59,618 bases of DNA from RGIG4608 sp051867875 (GCA_051867875.1 JBJDZG010000016.1:1-59618), one strand, 5' to 3'. Positions 8,002 to 16,573 are shown, counted from the stretch's first letter. Notes: generated by a model from the sequence alone, not told the origin. Translations and numbers: made by a program.

Positions 8002-8643
8002 TTATCTTACGAGTTTTCTCTGCTCTCTTAACGACTTAAAGCGTTCCTTATCCTCTCCGGAAATGACGAAAGAGTCGCATATTTTCTGAATTGCCTTGCC
8101 GACGATGATGTAGCTGAGATTACAGTTTTTGAGATAATCAAAAGCCATATCGGCGTCGGTCATGGCGATATAGGAAATCAGCCATGCTTCACCCATCACG
8201 ACGTGGTAAACACCGTCGTTTTTGAGAAGCGAAAGCAGTTTCTTGTTATTCTCTCTGTCTTTCGTAAGACGCGGAATGAACATTACATACCCGAAGCGTC
8301 TGACGTAAGGAAGCTCGCTTTCCACGTACCGTTGCGCTTTTCCCAAGGCGTAATCAAAACCGAGCGCGTCCCCGAGGAAAACCATAAGGCAGTCAACGTG
8401 CCACCAATCGGCGAGCAGGTCAAAATTCTCCTCTATAAAGGCAAATTTTTCGTCGAGTGTTTTTCTGTTTCCTATGGACACCTGAAAATACGTTCTGAAA
8501 TACTTATTTTGCTCGGCTTGCCCACGCAAAAACGACACGTCAACACCATCTTTTATCAACCTTTTATTGAAGGCGTCAACCGTCGCTGTCTTGGGATTTT
8601 CTCCAAGCTTTGCGTATTCTCTTTCAAATTCCGAAAACGTCAT
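8002..8643 (-). CDS. DNA alkylation repair protein (AlkD-like HEAT repeat glycosylase)
   Basis: A predicted DNA glycosylase of the AlkC/AlkD superfamily, which excises N3- and N7-alkylated purines. Residues 70-150 contain the family region with FLADWWHVDCLMVFLGDAL-like spacing (residues NFDLLADWWHVD and YVRRFGYVMFIPRL are visible), the tryptophan and aspartate matching the AlkD active cleft. The 213-residue all-helical sequence fits the usual 210-240. Its start overlaps the stop of the ECF S-component gene by four bases, so it may be co-transcribed with the riboswitch-controlled pair, although its function is unrelated. Confidence 0.75.
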   Translation of the reverse strand: MTFSEFEREYAKLGENPKTATVDAFNKRLIKDGVDVSFLRGQAEQNKYFRTYFQVSIGNRKTLDEKFAFIEENFDLLADWWHVDCLMVFLGDALGFDYALGKAQRYVESELPYVRRFGYVMFIPRLTKDRENNKKLLSLLKNDGVYHVVMGEAWLISYIAMTDADMAFDYLKNCNLSYIIVGKAIQKICDSFVISGEDKERFKSLREQRKLVR

Positions 8644-9188
8644 ATTTTTGCTTCCTTTACGAGTTTTTTAAGCACCTCGGACACGGGATATATAAGCAAT
8701 CCCACCGCGAAGTTTCCTATAAAATGCAATATATCAAATCCAAAGCCCGCAGCTATCCAAGCCAAAGTCTGCTCAAATGTATATCCGAACATTATCGCTT
8801 GCGCAGGCGCGTACAAAATTCCGAACGAAAGTCCGTGAAGCGCGCAAACTATCGGATAGACGGCACGGGCGACAGATTTAGGCATTTTCTTCGGCAGCAG
8901 CATCGTAACACCCCAGAGTACAGTCCAGATATAGAGATACGGCACCCACCACACGCTGAAGCCCGCGAAAAGTCCGTTGAGAAGAACGTACATATAGATG
9001 GGTATGAGCGCTTTTTTCCGGAATACGAGAGTGTACGTCATAGTCAACATTCCGAGCAGATGGATATTCGGAAGTGCTTCCATTACTATCTTCGATGCGA
9101 ACATCAGCGCGGAGAGCAGACCGAAAAGACATATCTCCTTGACGGACAGGTGTTTGCTTTCCGTTTTACTTCGAGTAAACAAGCTCAA
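8640..9188 (-). CDS. ECF transporter S component, putative cobalamin type
   Basis: A small integral membrane protein with about five to six hydrophobic helices and an N-terminal KEICLFGLLSALMFASK segment that resembles ECF S components, which bind a vitamin and dock on a shared EcfT-EcfA module. No EcfA or EcfT gene is in the window, as expected for group II ECF systems. The substrate is inferred as cobalamin because the gene follows a DUF4430 lipoprotein behind a riboswitch that looks like the cobalamin class. No ATG lies in a sensible place: a TTG at 9188 with GGTGAG just upstream is my preferred start, giving 182 residues and a 23-base overlap with the upstream gene. Confidence 0.65.
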   Translation of the reverse strand: MSLFTRSKTESKHLSVKEICLFGLLSALMFASKIVMEALPNIHLLGMLTMTYTLVFRKKALIPIYMYVLLNGLFAGFSVWWVPYLYIWTVLWGVTMLLPKKMPKSVARAVYPIVCALHGLSFGILYAPAQAIMFGYTFEQTLAWIAAGFGFDILHFIGNFAVGLLIYPVSEVLKKLVKEAKI

Positions 9189-9591
9189 AATGCTCACCGC
9201 CCGAAATGTGAGTAGTATCAACGCCGGTCATAAGGTATTCGCCGTTCTGAAAGAGTCCCCAATATGAGCCGTCAACGTCGTAGTCGGCAAGAATTCCGTT
9301 TACTTTCTTAACATAGAGTCCGTACTCGCTGTCCTCACCCTCGACGAGTCTGTGTGCAAGGAGTGCTTCGCCGAGATATTCGGCGTCGGTGTGAATAGTA
9401 AACGTTACCGAATATTCTTTAACTACACATTCAATCTCTACTGTTTTCGCGCCCGTGCCGAATTCGGTATTTTCTTTATAAATGGCGTCCTTCCACAAGT
9501 CCGCACCTGCTTTTTCTACACAGGAGCAGAGCGAGAATGCAAAGATGATGACGAGTGCCAACGAGATTTTCGTAATTACTGTTTTTTTCAT
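9166..9591 (-). CDS. DUF4430 (transcobalamin-like C-terminal domain) lipoprotein
   Basis: A 141-residue exported lipoprotein: signal segment with lipobox FSLCSC near residues 20-24, then a DUF4430 domain (about 45-140), recognisable by YEYLGEALL-type spacing (DAEYLGEALLAHRLV), the GLYVKKVNGI segment, YWGLFQNGEYLMTGVDTTHISGGEHFELVY. DUF4430 is related to the C-terminal cobalamin-contacting domain of transcobalamin. As first gene after a cobalamin-like riboswitch and just before an ECF S component, the inferred role is a surface cobalamin-capturing protein. It could instead bind another ligand; the riboswitch class decides. Confidence 0.75.
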   Translation of the reverse strand: MKKTVITKISLALVIIFAFSLCSCVEKAGADLWKDAIYKENTEFGTGAKTVEIECVVKEYSVTFTIHTDAEYLGEALLAHRLVEGEDSEYGLYVKKVNGILADYDVDGSYWGLFQNGEYLMTGVDTTHISGGEHFELVYSK

Positions 9592-9631
9592 TTTGTTTTT
9601 AATCCTTTCTTAATTTGAAATTTCAAAAGGA

Positions 9632-9660
9632 TAAAATAAAAGCGCCTTCCAAGAGGCGCG
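9632..9660 (-). terminator. Riboswitch expression-platform terminator
   Basis: On the minus strand GCGCCT-CTTGG-AAGGCGC is followed by a T-rich run (bases 9632-9641 on the plus strand read as A-rich). It lies 40 bases before the DUF4430 start, as expected for transcriptional control by the upstream aptamer. Confidence 0.7.
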
Positions 9661-9664
9661 AAAA

Positions 9665-9900
9665 CAGAGGACAACCTGCTCTGCCCGCTAAAATTTGCTC
9701 CTCCATTGCCCGAAGATTCTTCTATTTGCCGCAGAATGATGAGCATTCCGACTTAAAACTTGCGTTTAATACGGTAATGGCTGTTGCTGCAGATTCTCAC
9801 TGCTATTTCCTCATCACCGAAGATACAGGGTATCCCCGATAAGCAAGGTCGTGTCCCGAAATCGTAAACCCGCCTTGCATAGACTGCGTTTATTCTTTTG
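9665..9900 (-). promoter_or_regulatory. Cobalamin-type riboswitch aptamer (likely)
   Basis: About 235 bases of structured leader on the minus strand. Reading the transcript, a GGTGATGAGGA segment (9808-9818) can pair with CTCATC in AAGTCGGAATGCTCATC (9738-9754), which resembles the B12 box. Between them, 9771-9803 contain GAGAATCTGCAGCAACAGCC and CCGT, resembling the conserved AATCC...CAGCC...ACTGT core. A GCAAGG/CCTTGC stem starts near 9875. The sequence deviates from consensus, so a covariance-model search should confirm the class. Confidence 0.6.
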
Positions 9901-9907
9901 TAGCTAC

Positions 9908-9936
9908 ATGATAGCACATTAGGGAGGATTTTTCAA
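9908..9936 (-). promoter_or_regulatory. Promoter of the riboswitch-DUF4430-ECF unit
   Basis: On the minus strand TTGAAA (9931-9936), 17 bases, then TGC-TATCAT (9908-9913) as an extended -10. This places the transcript start near 9900, at the edge of the aptamer. Confidence 0.65.
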
Positions 9937-10096
9937 CAGGAAATAAAAAAATTTTATTTATTTGCCGCAAGGCAATTACGCGAATTGATTTTTTACATAA
10001 AAATTAAGTTTCAAAATTGTACATTTTATACAAAGAATTTTTTACCTGGTTTCAAAGATGCCGTTTTTTACAGATATAGTTTCCTTTTCTTTGCTT

Positions 10097-10110
10097 TTTT
10101 GATATCAAAA
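10097..10110. promoter_or_regulatory. Palindrome TTTTGATATCAAAA, related to the pectin-locus box
   Basis: A perfect 14-base palindrome in the 545-base gene-free stretch 9901-10446. It shares the GATATCAAAA core with the boxes at 10279 and 10310. The rest of this gap is AT-rich and I see no gene in it. Confidence 0.4.
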
Positions 10111-10278
10111 TTTTACTCATTGACGGATTTCAAGACAAAAAATCTCCTTTTTCGTGAAGAACTAAGCGCTCTGAATAGATGGCAAAAGGTGAAAAGCGGG
10201 ACATTTATACGATTTTTCGTCAAAGTGCACAAAAATCAGGCTCCATTTTTTACACCGATAAACGCTATTTTCAAAGAG

Positions 10279-10322
10279 TATCAAAAAAATTAAGATATGT
10301 GAAATTTCCTATCAAAAAAATC
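10279..10322 (+). promoter_or_regulatory. Two direct TATCAAAAAAAT boxes 31 bp apart, candidate AraC operator
   Basis: TATCAAAAAAAT occurs at 10279-10290 and TATCAAAAAAATC at 10310-10322, in the same orientation and 31 bases apart (three helical turns). The second ends just before the -35 position of a TACAAT -10 element (10347-10352) that lacks a good -35. This layout is typical of AraC-family activation. Confidence 0.55.
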
Positions 10323-10346
10323 AAGGACAGCTTTTCTAACTTGTAG

Positions 10347-10352
10347 TACAAT
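10347..10352 (+). promoter_or_regulatory. -10 element of the pectin ABC operon
   Basis: TACAAT without a recognisable -35 hexamer 17 bases upstream (AGGACA there), consistent with activator dependence on the adjacent boxes. Confidence 0.45.
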
Positions 10353-10446
10353 GTACCATACATAGTGGGACACTATGGAATTACGCGTGCGAGCGTACTT
10401 CCCATATCCTGCTAAAACTCGAAAACGGAAACACAAAATTAACAAA

Positions 10447-11046
10447 ATGAAGCAACTTACATTCAAACAATACCGCAGCATTGATATCGCAATTTTCTGC
10501 GTTTTGACGGCGGTCTTTGAAACGATAGCCACCTTGGCGTCGAACAAATGGTTCGTTCTCCAGGCGATGACCGTTTCGGTAACGCTCGTTTTGACCTGCA
10601 TTGTGATGATGCGATGGGGCGCACCCGCTGCCCTTCCCTCACTGATAGGCTCTTTCGTCTATTGCCTTGTGTCGGGAGGAAACCTCAGTCAGTATATCAT
10701 CTACTGCACAGGCAGTATCTTCTGCCTTGCCGCACTTCCCGTCTTGAATAAGATAGGAAAAGAAAAGGTCAGACGCGACTTTGTCTTCCGCTTAATCTTT
10801 GCGGTGGCGGTGTATATTTCAGTTTGTGTCGGGCGTTGGCTCATCTCTCTTTTCTTTGAGCTGACCTTTGAGTCGCTTGGAGCTTTCCTCGCTACCGACA
10901 TTCTTTCCCTGCTTTTTGCAACAGTGGTGCTCACGCTTGCAAAAAACCTCGACGGACTTATCGAGGACCAGAAATCTTACCTCCTTCGACTTGAAAGAGA
11001 GAGACAAGAGGAGCAGGATGCCTTTGACAAAGGCGACGGTTTTTAA
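10447..11046 (+). CDS. Hypothetical membrane protein, possibly ECF S-component-like
   Basis: A polytopic protein of about 199 residues with six hydrophobic segments and a charged, Glu/Arg-rich C-terminal tail (KSYLLRLERERQEEQ). The opening YRSIDIAIFCVLTAVFETIA resembles the first helix of ECF S components, but no substrate or close family is evident. It is the first gene downstream of the twin AT-rich boxes and precedes the LplB-type permease by about 45 bases, so it probably belongs to the pectin operon. The ATG at 10447 begins a natural helix; an upstream ATG at 10375 would add 24 basic residues. Neither has a good ribosome site. Confidence 0.6.
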   Translation: MKQLTFKQYRSIDIAIFCVLTAVFETIATLASNKWFVLQAMTVSVTLVLTCIVMMRWGAPAALPSLIGSFVYCLVSGGNLSQYIIYCTGSIFCLAALPVLNKIGKEKVRRDFVFRLIFAVAVYISVCVGRWLISLFFELTFESLGAFLATDILSLLFATVVLTLAKNLDGLIEDQKSYLLRLERERQEEQDAFDKGDGF

Positions 11047-11090
11047 TCAAAATCTACATTAATATATAATAATACCGAATGGAGATTCTT

Positions 11091-12152
11091 ATGAAATCAA
11101 AAGCAGTTGACTATCTCGTCTACGACGAAAAAACAGGAAAATACAGAGAGGACCCCGAGCAAGCGGTTCGTGATGATGTCGAAAAGCATCATTGGAAGCA
11201 CGTCGGACTCACGATACTTAAAGACTGGCGTCTTTACATAATGCTCATTCCCATGATTCTCGTATTCTTCTTCTGGAGATATATGCCCATGTACGAGCTT
11301 CTCGGAGCTTTCAAAATCTACGACGCGGTTGACAGCGTTGCAGACCAGTTATATTCCGGATTCTCATATTTCAGACAGCTCTTTGGAGGAAACCCATCCG
11401 TATCCCTCAATTTCTGGAGAGCGTTCCGTAACACCTTCTTGCTCAGCTTCTACGGCTTGTGCTTCGGTTTCCCGATGCCCATCATCATCGCTCTTTTCTT
11501 CAACGAGATTAAATCAAATATCGCTCGAAGCGTTTATCAGGTGCTTACATACTTGCCCAAGTTTATGTCAACGGTCGTTATGACCTCTCTCGTAATGATG
11601 CTCGTTCGCGCTTCCTCCCCCGTGGCGGGAATCGAAATGGGTGTTATCTCAAGAGGACTCGTAGCAATCGGCGCCATCTCTCCCGAGGTCGGTGCGGCAG
11701 GCTTGCTTAAAGCTCCCGAATATTTCCGAGCCATTTATCAGATAAGCGGTATCTGGGAAACGGCGGGCTACGACAGCATAGTATTCTTCGCAGCTATCAT
11801 CGCCATCTCCCCCACGAGCTACGAGGCGGCACAGATTGACGGTGCGAATAAATGGGCGCAGATGCGTTACGTAGTCCTTCCCTCGATTCTTTCAACAGTC
11901 GTAATCATGCTTATCACAAGAATAGGTTCACTTCTTAACGTAGGTTATGAAAAAGTGCTCCTTCTTTACAATCCTGATACCTATGTCACGGCAGACGTCG
12001 TTTCAACATTTGCAAAAGAGCTCGGTCTCGGCTCGTCGGGTATGATTGGTATTGCTTCGGCTGCCGAAATGCTTAACAATGTAGTCGGTATGCTCCTCGT
12101 TATCGGTGCTAATGCGATAGCCCGCAAGGCTTCCGATGTTTCACTTTATTAA
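11091..12152 (+). CDS. Sugar ABC transporter permease, LplB family
   Basis: One of two inner-membrane subunits of a carbohydrate ABC importer. Six helices follow an N-terminal cytoplasmic extension of about 55 residues. The cytoplasmic EAA loop is visible as SYEAAQIDGANKWAQMRYVVLP, which contacts the ATPase. LplB/YtmM-type permeases import oligosaccharides including rhamnogalacturonan fragments. Start placed at 11091 because GGAG precedes that ATG by six bases; an ATG 12 bases earlier lies on the ribosome site. The second permease follows after 14 bases. Confidence 0.9.
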   Translation: MKSKAVDYLVYDEKTGKYREDPEQAVRDDVEKHHWKHVGLTILKDWRLYIMLIPMILVFFFWRYMPMYELLGAFKIYDAVDSVADQLYSGFSYFRQLFGGNPSVSLNFWRAFRNTFLLSFYGLCFGFPMPIIIALFFNEIKSNIARSVYQVLTYLPKFMSTVVMTSLVMMLVRASSPVAGIEMGVISRGLVAIGAISPEVGAAGLLKAPEYFRAIYQISGIWETAGYDSIVFFAAIIAISPTSYEAAQIDGANKWAQMRYVVLPSILSTVVIMLITRIGSLLNVGYEKVLLLYNPDTYVTADVVSTFAKELGLGSSGMIGIASAAEMLNNVVGMLLVIGANAIARKASDVSLY

Positions 12153-12166
12153 GGAGGACACCGAAA

Positions 12167-13057
12167 ATGAAAAGAAAACTTGAAATAAGCGAGCTTATAT
12201 TCAAAGTAATAAGCTACATATTCCTTACTGCATTCGCTCTTTGCTGTCTTTATCCCTTCGTTTACGCTGTTTCCGCTTCCATAAGCGGACGCGAAGCGGT
12301 TGAATACGGACAGATAATCCTCTTCCCGAAGGATATTCAGTTTGAAGCATTTTCCATGATGTTCAACAACAATAACTTCTGGAACGCTTACACAAACACC
12401 CTGTTCATCACATTCTACGGTACAATTTGGGCAATGGGCGTTGCCATTCTCGGCGCTTACGCTCTTTCAAAGAAAAGACTTCTCTTCCGCAAGGGACTCA
12501 ATTTCTTCCTCGTATTCACAATGTGGTTCTCGGCAGGTATCGTCCCCCAGTATATCAACTATCTTAATACGAAAGACGTTTTCAACTCCGTCGGTATCAC
12601 CGACGACAAATGGCTCATCGTTATTGCCATGGGTATGGCGGCTATGAACATTATCCTTCTTCGTAACGCTTTCGAGGGCGTTCCCTCCGAGATTGAAGAA
12701 GCTGCCATAGTTGACGGCGCTACCGAATTCCAGGTCCTTGCCAACGTTTACATTCCCATGAGCAAGTCAACTATCGCAACCGTTGCACTTCTTTTCGGTA
12801 TCTCCCGTTGGAACGGTTACTTCTGGGCACGTCAGATGATGTCAAACGAAAATGAACAGCCCCTTCAGGTATTTATCCGTAAATTCCTTGAACAGTATCA
12901 GGACCCCGAAATTATGGCAGGTTGGAACGAAAACTTCGCTTCCGACTCCGTAATATTTGCTCTCATCGTTTGCTCCGTTGTCCCGATTCTCATTATTTAC
13001 CCCTTCATTCAGAAATATTTTGCAAAAGGCGTAAATATGGGCGGTGTCAAGGAATAA
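12167..13057 (+). CDS. Sugar ABC transporter permease, LplC/YtcP (MalG-like) family
   Basis: Partner permease of the preceding gene. Six membrane helices in 296 residues, with the EAA loop PSEIEEAAIVDGATEFQVLANVYIPMSK before helix five (key residues EEAAIVDGA). Ribosome site AAGGAGG lies nine bases before the start. Together with the LplB-type protein, the binding protein at 13131 and one of the MsmX-like ATPases it should make a complete type I carbohydrate importer. Confidence 0.9.
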   Translation: MKRKLEISELIFKVISYIFLTAFALCCLYPFVYAVSASISGREAVEYGQIILFPKDIQFEAFSMMFNNNNFWNAYTNTLFITFYGTIWAMGVAILGAYALSKKRLLFRKGLNFFLVFTMWFSAGIVPQYINYLNTKDVFNSVGITDDKWLIVIAMGMAAMNIILLRNAFEGVPSEIEEAAIVDGATEFQVLANVYIPMSKSTIATVALLFGISRWNGYFWARQMMSNENEQPLQVFIRKFLEQYQDPEIMAGWNENFASDSVIFALIVCSVVPILIIYPFIQKYFAKGVNMGGVKE

Positions 13058-13130
13058 TCCACTTTCGGTTATTATTGCACCTCGGTGCGTGATAATAAAT
13101 ATTTCAAAATTTTTATTGGAGGAAAACACA

Positions 13131-15320
13131 ATGAAAACAGCAAGAATTTTGTCACTTGTTCTCGCTCTCATTATGGCTCTCGGCTGCCTCACAGCATGCC
13201 CTGCTCCCGACGTTGATGACGTTTGCGAACACGTTGACGAAAACGGCGACCTCGTTTGCGACCTTTGCGGTGCAAAAATCGAAGTTTCCGAATTTGACCT
13301 TCCCTATGATGCAGGAACAATCCTCAGAATGGCTACAGGTTACAACAACCCCGATACAGGTATTTCTTTCAGAGCTGAAACACCTAACATCGGCGACGGC
13401 ATCACACTTGCCGACGGCAACACATACCGTGTTGGCGACCTTAAGCCCACTTGGGTAGAGGTTGAAAACATTCTCAATGTTAAGTTTGAGGATAAGTTCA
13501 CAGGCGCAGGCTCCGCTGAAAAAGAGTTCAAGGTATGGCAGGAAAAACTCGGCGAAGTTGATATGGTTGCCGGTTCCGCTTCCCTTCTTAATGAAAACGG
13601 CGTAGCAGGTAAGCTCGTTAACATCGCAGAATACCTCGATCACATGCCCAACTTCAAGGCTTACCTTGAAGCTAACCCCATCGTTCGTCTTTCCATCACC
13701 GGTGATACAGAGACAGGCGCTATCTACTTCTCTCCCTACTTCGACGGTGTAAACGACATCGAGCGTATGCCCCTTATGCGTACGGACTGGGTAGCTAAGC
13801 TCCTTAACGGCGAAGGCGAATTCACGGCTGAGGCTTCCAATAAGCTCGCTCCCGCTGAATACACACCCTATATGCCCACTTCCGGCAAGGTTGACATCGA
13901 AGTTGTTAAGCTTGACAAGTCCGGTGTTGAAACAATCTCAAAGAACTACGACAAGGGCGGCAACATCGTTGCTATCATGAACAATGCACTCGCTTCCGGC
14001 GAGGTAACAGGTGTTCAGGCTGTTAACATGCTTCGTAAATACATTGACGAAACATACGACGGTTACTACGGCACAGAAAGAGCTAACCTCTTCATCGGCC
14101 AGAACGCTGCTTGGGACGCAGACGAGCTCGTTGCTCTTCTTCGTTGCGTAGTTGCTAACCCCCAGACACTCAACGGTACTGACTCCGTTCAGGGTCTCTT
14201 CTCCAGAGAAGACGACAACAACCAGAGAAGAGTTGATATGTTCCGTTTCGCAGGAACACTCTTCGGTGTTCGCGGACTTGAGTCCAGACAGGATTACCTC
14301 TACGTTGGTAACGACGGTCTCCTTCACGACGCTCGTCAGGAAGAGGCTACATACGTTGCTCTTGAAAGAATGAACGCAATGGTTAAAGAAGGTCTTATCT
14401 CCTCTTCTTACAAGAATGCTGAAGATACCGACACAAAGACCATGCTCAAGAACGATGCAGGTTTCATGCACTATGACTACAACCAGACACAGACCCTCTT
14501 CAACGGCGACTCCACAGTTCTTTCCGAAGGTGAAAAGTACATGGCAGTTATGGTTCCCGTTGCTCGTTGGAACGACGGTACAGGCGAAATCTTCATGAGA
14601 TTTACAGAGTCCTGGAGATCCGTTAAGACTGACGGTTGGGCTATCTCTCTTGCAGGTGTTGCAGGCAATACAAACAAGCTCCACGCTGCTCTTGCTCTTA
14701 TCGACTACGCATACAGTGAAAAAGGACAGATTCTTATGTCCTACGGTCCTGACGCATTCATCAAGACAAACTCCGACGGTTCTTACGTAACATTCAACTT
14801 CAACGGCAAACAGATGCCCGTTATCGCTGATAAAACATACGAAGAACTTTGGAGCCTTGCAGGCGGCAACTATACAAACTACGCTCGTAAGTACCTCGGT
14901 TCTACTCTTTCTTTCGCAAAGAGCCAGGCATTCGAGTATCAGTGCACACACGTAGTAGGTAAAGAGGGTGCAGGTAACATCTCCACAGCTATCGGCTTTG
15001 GTACAATCAAGCATCCCGAGCTTGCTCTCGCAGAGAATCCTTGGTACACATCCGTTCCCACAGTTCTTCCCACAACAAAGACTGAAAACGACCTCATCGC
15101 AGGTTACGCAGAACTCTCCTCCAACGGTAAATTCTCTCAGTCCAAGGGTAAGACAAACCTTCTTATCGACATCATCTGCGGCGGTTACACTGGTGAAGGT
15201 ACATCCACCCGTGCTGACCTCCTTAACACAGTCAGAAACACATGGCATGCATCTCAGTATCTTGAAATCAAGAACGATGCATGGGCAAGACTTCAGGATT
15301 TCTACGACGCTCTTAACTAA
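13131..15320 (+). CDS. Extracellular solute-binding lipoprotein of the pectin ABC importer
   Basis: A large (729-residue) substrate-binding lipoprotein. The lipobox is LGCLTAC, with the lipidated cysteine near residue 23. Residues 30-50 carry an unusual acidic Cys-Gly motif (CEHVDENGDLVCDLCGAKIE) seen in secreted Clostridia proteins. Large size is typical of LplA/YtcQ-type binding proteins for oligosaccharides. Codon use is strongly biased toward a few codons (GCT, GTT, CTT), suggesting high expression. Start at 13131 has TTGGAGG ten bases upstream; the in-frame ATG-like extension to 13044 would overlap the permease and remove the signal peptide from the N terminus. Confidence 0.9.
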   Translation: MKTARILSLVLALIMALGCLTACPAPDVDDVCEHVDENGDLVCDLCGAKIEVSEFDLPYDAGTILRMATGYNNPDTGISFRAETPNIGDGITLADGNTYRVGDLKPTWVEVENILNVKFEDKFTGAGSAEKEFKVWQEKLGEVDMVAGSASLLNENGVAGKLVNIAEYLDHMPNFKAYLEANPIVRLSITGDTETGAIYFSPYFDGVNDIERMPLMRTDWVAKLLNGEGEFTAEASNKLAPAEYTPYMPTSGKVDIEVVKLDKSGVETISKNYDKGGNIVAIMNNALASGEVTGVQAVNMLRKYIDETYDGYYGTERANLFIGQNAAWDADELVALLRCVVANPQTLNGTDSVQGLFSREDDNNQRRVDMFRFAGTLFGVRGLESRQDYLYVGNDGLLHDARQEEATYVALERMNAMVKEGLISSSYKNAEDTDTKTMLKNDAGFMHYDYNQTQTLFNGDSTVLSEGEKYMAVMVPVARWNDGTGEIFMRFTESWRSVKTDGWAISLAGVAGNTNKLHAALALIDYAYSEKGQILMSYGPDAFIKTNSDGSYVTFNFNGKQMPVIADKTYEELWSLAGGNYTNYARKYLGSTLSFAKSQAFEYQCTHVVGKEGAGNISTAIGFGTIKHPELALAENPWYTSVPTVLPTTKTENDLIAGYAELSSNGKFSQSKGKTNLLIDIICGGYTGEGTSTRADLLNTVRNTWHASQYLEIKNDAWARLQDFYDALN

Positions 15321-15361
15321 TTAAGTTACGGGAGTTATTAGTTCTTGAATTAAACTAAATA

Positions 15362-15386
15362 GAGAGGGGAGCCTCGCTCCCCTCTC
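15362..15386 (+). other. Strong intercistronic stem-loop after the binding-protein gene
   Basis: A perfect 11-bp stem, GAGAGGGGAGC with GCTCCCCTCTC, and a three-base loop. The tail is GCAAAAATACTTTT rather than a U-run, so partial termination or 3-prime mRNA protection is more likely than full termination. Confidence 0.75.
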
Positions 15387-15433
15387 GCAAAAATACTTTT
15401 ACTAAAAATCTCATAAAGTCGCATATCGACAGA

Positions 15434-16042
15434 ATGGATAAAACTATGTACAGAAAACAAATGAAATTTCAGAGAGCTGTTTGCTACTTGTTGCTTATCG
15501 CTTCCGCTCTCGTATTCGTATACTCCCTCGGTCTTGTTACAGACCTCTACGACGCCCTTTACGGCACAATGAGAAATCCCAACAGACCTGAACTCGACAA
15601 GGTTCCCGGTGCGAGAATCTTCTACGAAATTCAGCCCTTTAACTCTGCCCTTACCACTGCATCTCTCATTCTTCTCGCTTGCAGTGTTATTCTGTTTATT
15701 ACCAATTCTCATTCACGCAGAAAATATTATCTTGCCAACTACATTTCGGTTGGTCTTTCTTCCGTTGCAAATGTTGCAGTTTCTGTGTGGGCTATTGTAA
15801 ACGTACTTAAATTCAGAACACAATTCCTTACTACAGTTGACTTTGAGGCTCTCAAAGCATACGCTGAAAAGTGGGATTCATATTATACCGAATCAACATT
15901 TTGGTTTGATATCGCATTCGTTGTTTTCGGACTCTTACTCATTGCAACAGTTCTTTCCATTATCAATGCAATCTGGAAATCCAAAATGATGAAAGAAGAA
16001 AAACAACTCATTAGCGAGGGATTGGAGGGTGCAAAGGTATGA
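15434..16042 (+). CDS. Hypothetical four-helix membrane protein of the pectin ABC operon
   Basis: I do not recognise this 202-residue protein. Four hydrophobic segments are visible (about 15-37, 72-92, 100-125 and 155-180), with an exposed loop between the first two (about 38-70) and a basic, Lys/Glu-rich C terminus. It lies between the binding protein and an MsmX-like ATPase and overlaps the next membrane-protein gene by four bases (ATGA). It is the first of four similar-sized membrane proteins interleaved with ATPase genes here. No signal peptide, catalytic motif or EAA loop is seen, so it is not an ordinary ABC permease. Confidence 0.75.
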   Translation: MDKTMYRKQMKFQRAVCYLLLIASALVFVYSLGLVTDLYDALYGTMRNPNRPELDKVPGARIFYEIQPFNSALTTASLILLACSVILFITNSHSRRKYYLANYISVGLSSVANVAVSVWAIVNVLKFRTQFLTTVDFEALKAYAEKWDSYYTESTFWFDIAFVVFGLLLIATVLSIINAIWKSKMMKEEKQLISEGLEGAKV

Positions 16043-16524
16043 CACATAATATCGATATTAAAAAAGACCGTTTGCGTTATACGAAAAACACTAAGTCCGC
16101 TAACCTTGCCTATATAGCTATTCTCTTTAACGTATTCTATTTCGTCACTATTTACAGCGAGGACGTGGGCAACTTCTACTATTCTATGACAATAGGCTGC
16201 TCTGTTGTTGCAAATCTTCTCTTCCTTCTCGCTACGTTCCTCTCTTCCGAGGGTGTAAAAAACTATAAGTTCGGATATTCCGTTGCGTTTATCCCGCTCG
16301 GAATTTTCCAGATTCTCAGAATTTTCGGTATTCCTACCGATGCTCACAACACCGTCATTACCCTTAACGAATCTCAGGTCAGAATTATGGATGACAAGCA
16401 GTTTACCTGGGTATGCGTTTGCCTTGCCGTTTCTGCTGTTGCCTGCTTCGCTGCCGCTGCAATAGGCATTTATAAGACCAAAACTCTCAAAGATTACGAA
16501 AAACAAATCTCTGGGGCTAACTGA
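16039..16524 (+). CDS. Hypothetical four-helix membrane protein of the pectin ABC operon
   Basis: A 161-residue unrecognised membrane protein translationally coupled to the previous gene. Hydrophobic segments lie at about 23-42, 48-70, 80-97 and 123-145. The N terminus is basic (KKDRLRYTKNTKSAN) and predicted cytoplasmic. Like its neighbours it lacks EAA or enzyme motifs. It ends 50 bases before the first MsmX-like ATPase gene. Possible roles include an accessory transporter subunit, but sequence alone does not show this. Confidence 0.75.
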   Translation: MTHNIDIKKDRLRYTKNTKSANLAYIAILFNVFYFVTIYSEDVGNFYYSMTIGCSVVANLLFLLATFLSSEGVKNYKFGYSVAFIPLGIFQILRIFGIPTDAHNTVITLNESQVRIMDDKQFTWVCVCLAVSAVACFAAAAIGIYKTKTLKDYEKQISGAN

Positions 16525-16573
16525 TTAGTACAAAGACTCAGTCTTAACACTCCACAAAGAAAGGTGTGCTTTT

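Noticed and set aside
9985..10293. 102-residue plus-strand reading frame in the gap before the pectin operon
   Set aside because: Low-complexity Phe/Lys-rich translation of AT-rich DNA, no ribosome site, and it covers the putative operator boxes.
13938..15248. 436-residue frame antisense to the binding-protein gene
   Set aside because: It mirrors the biased codons of the sense gene, is rich in Cys and Val as expected for such shadows, and has no family motif or ribosome site.
15362..15386. Full intrinsic terminator after the binding-protein gene
   Set aside because: No U-run follows the stem and the downstream genes have no clear promoter of their own, so read-through is expected.
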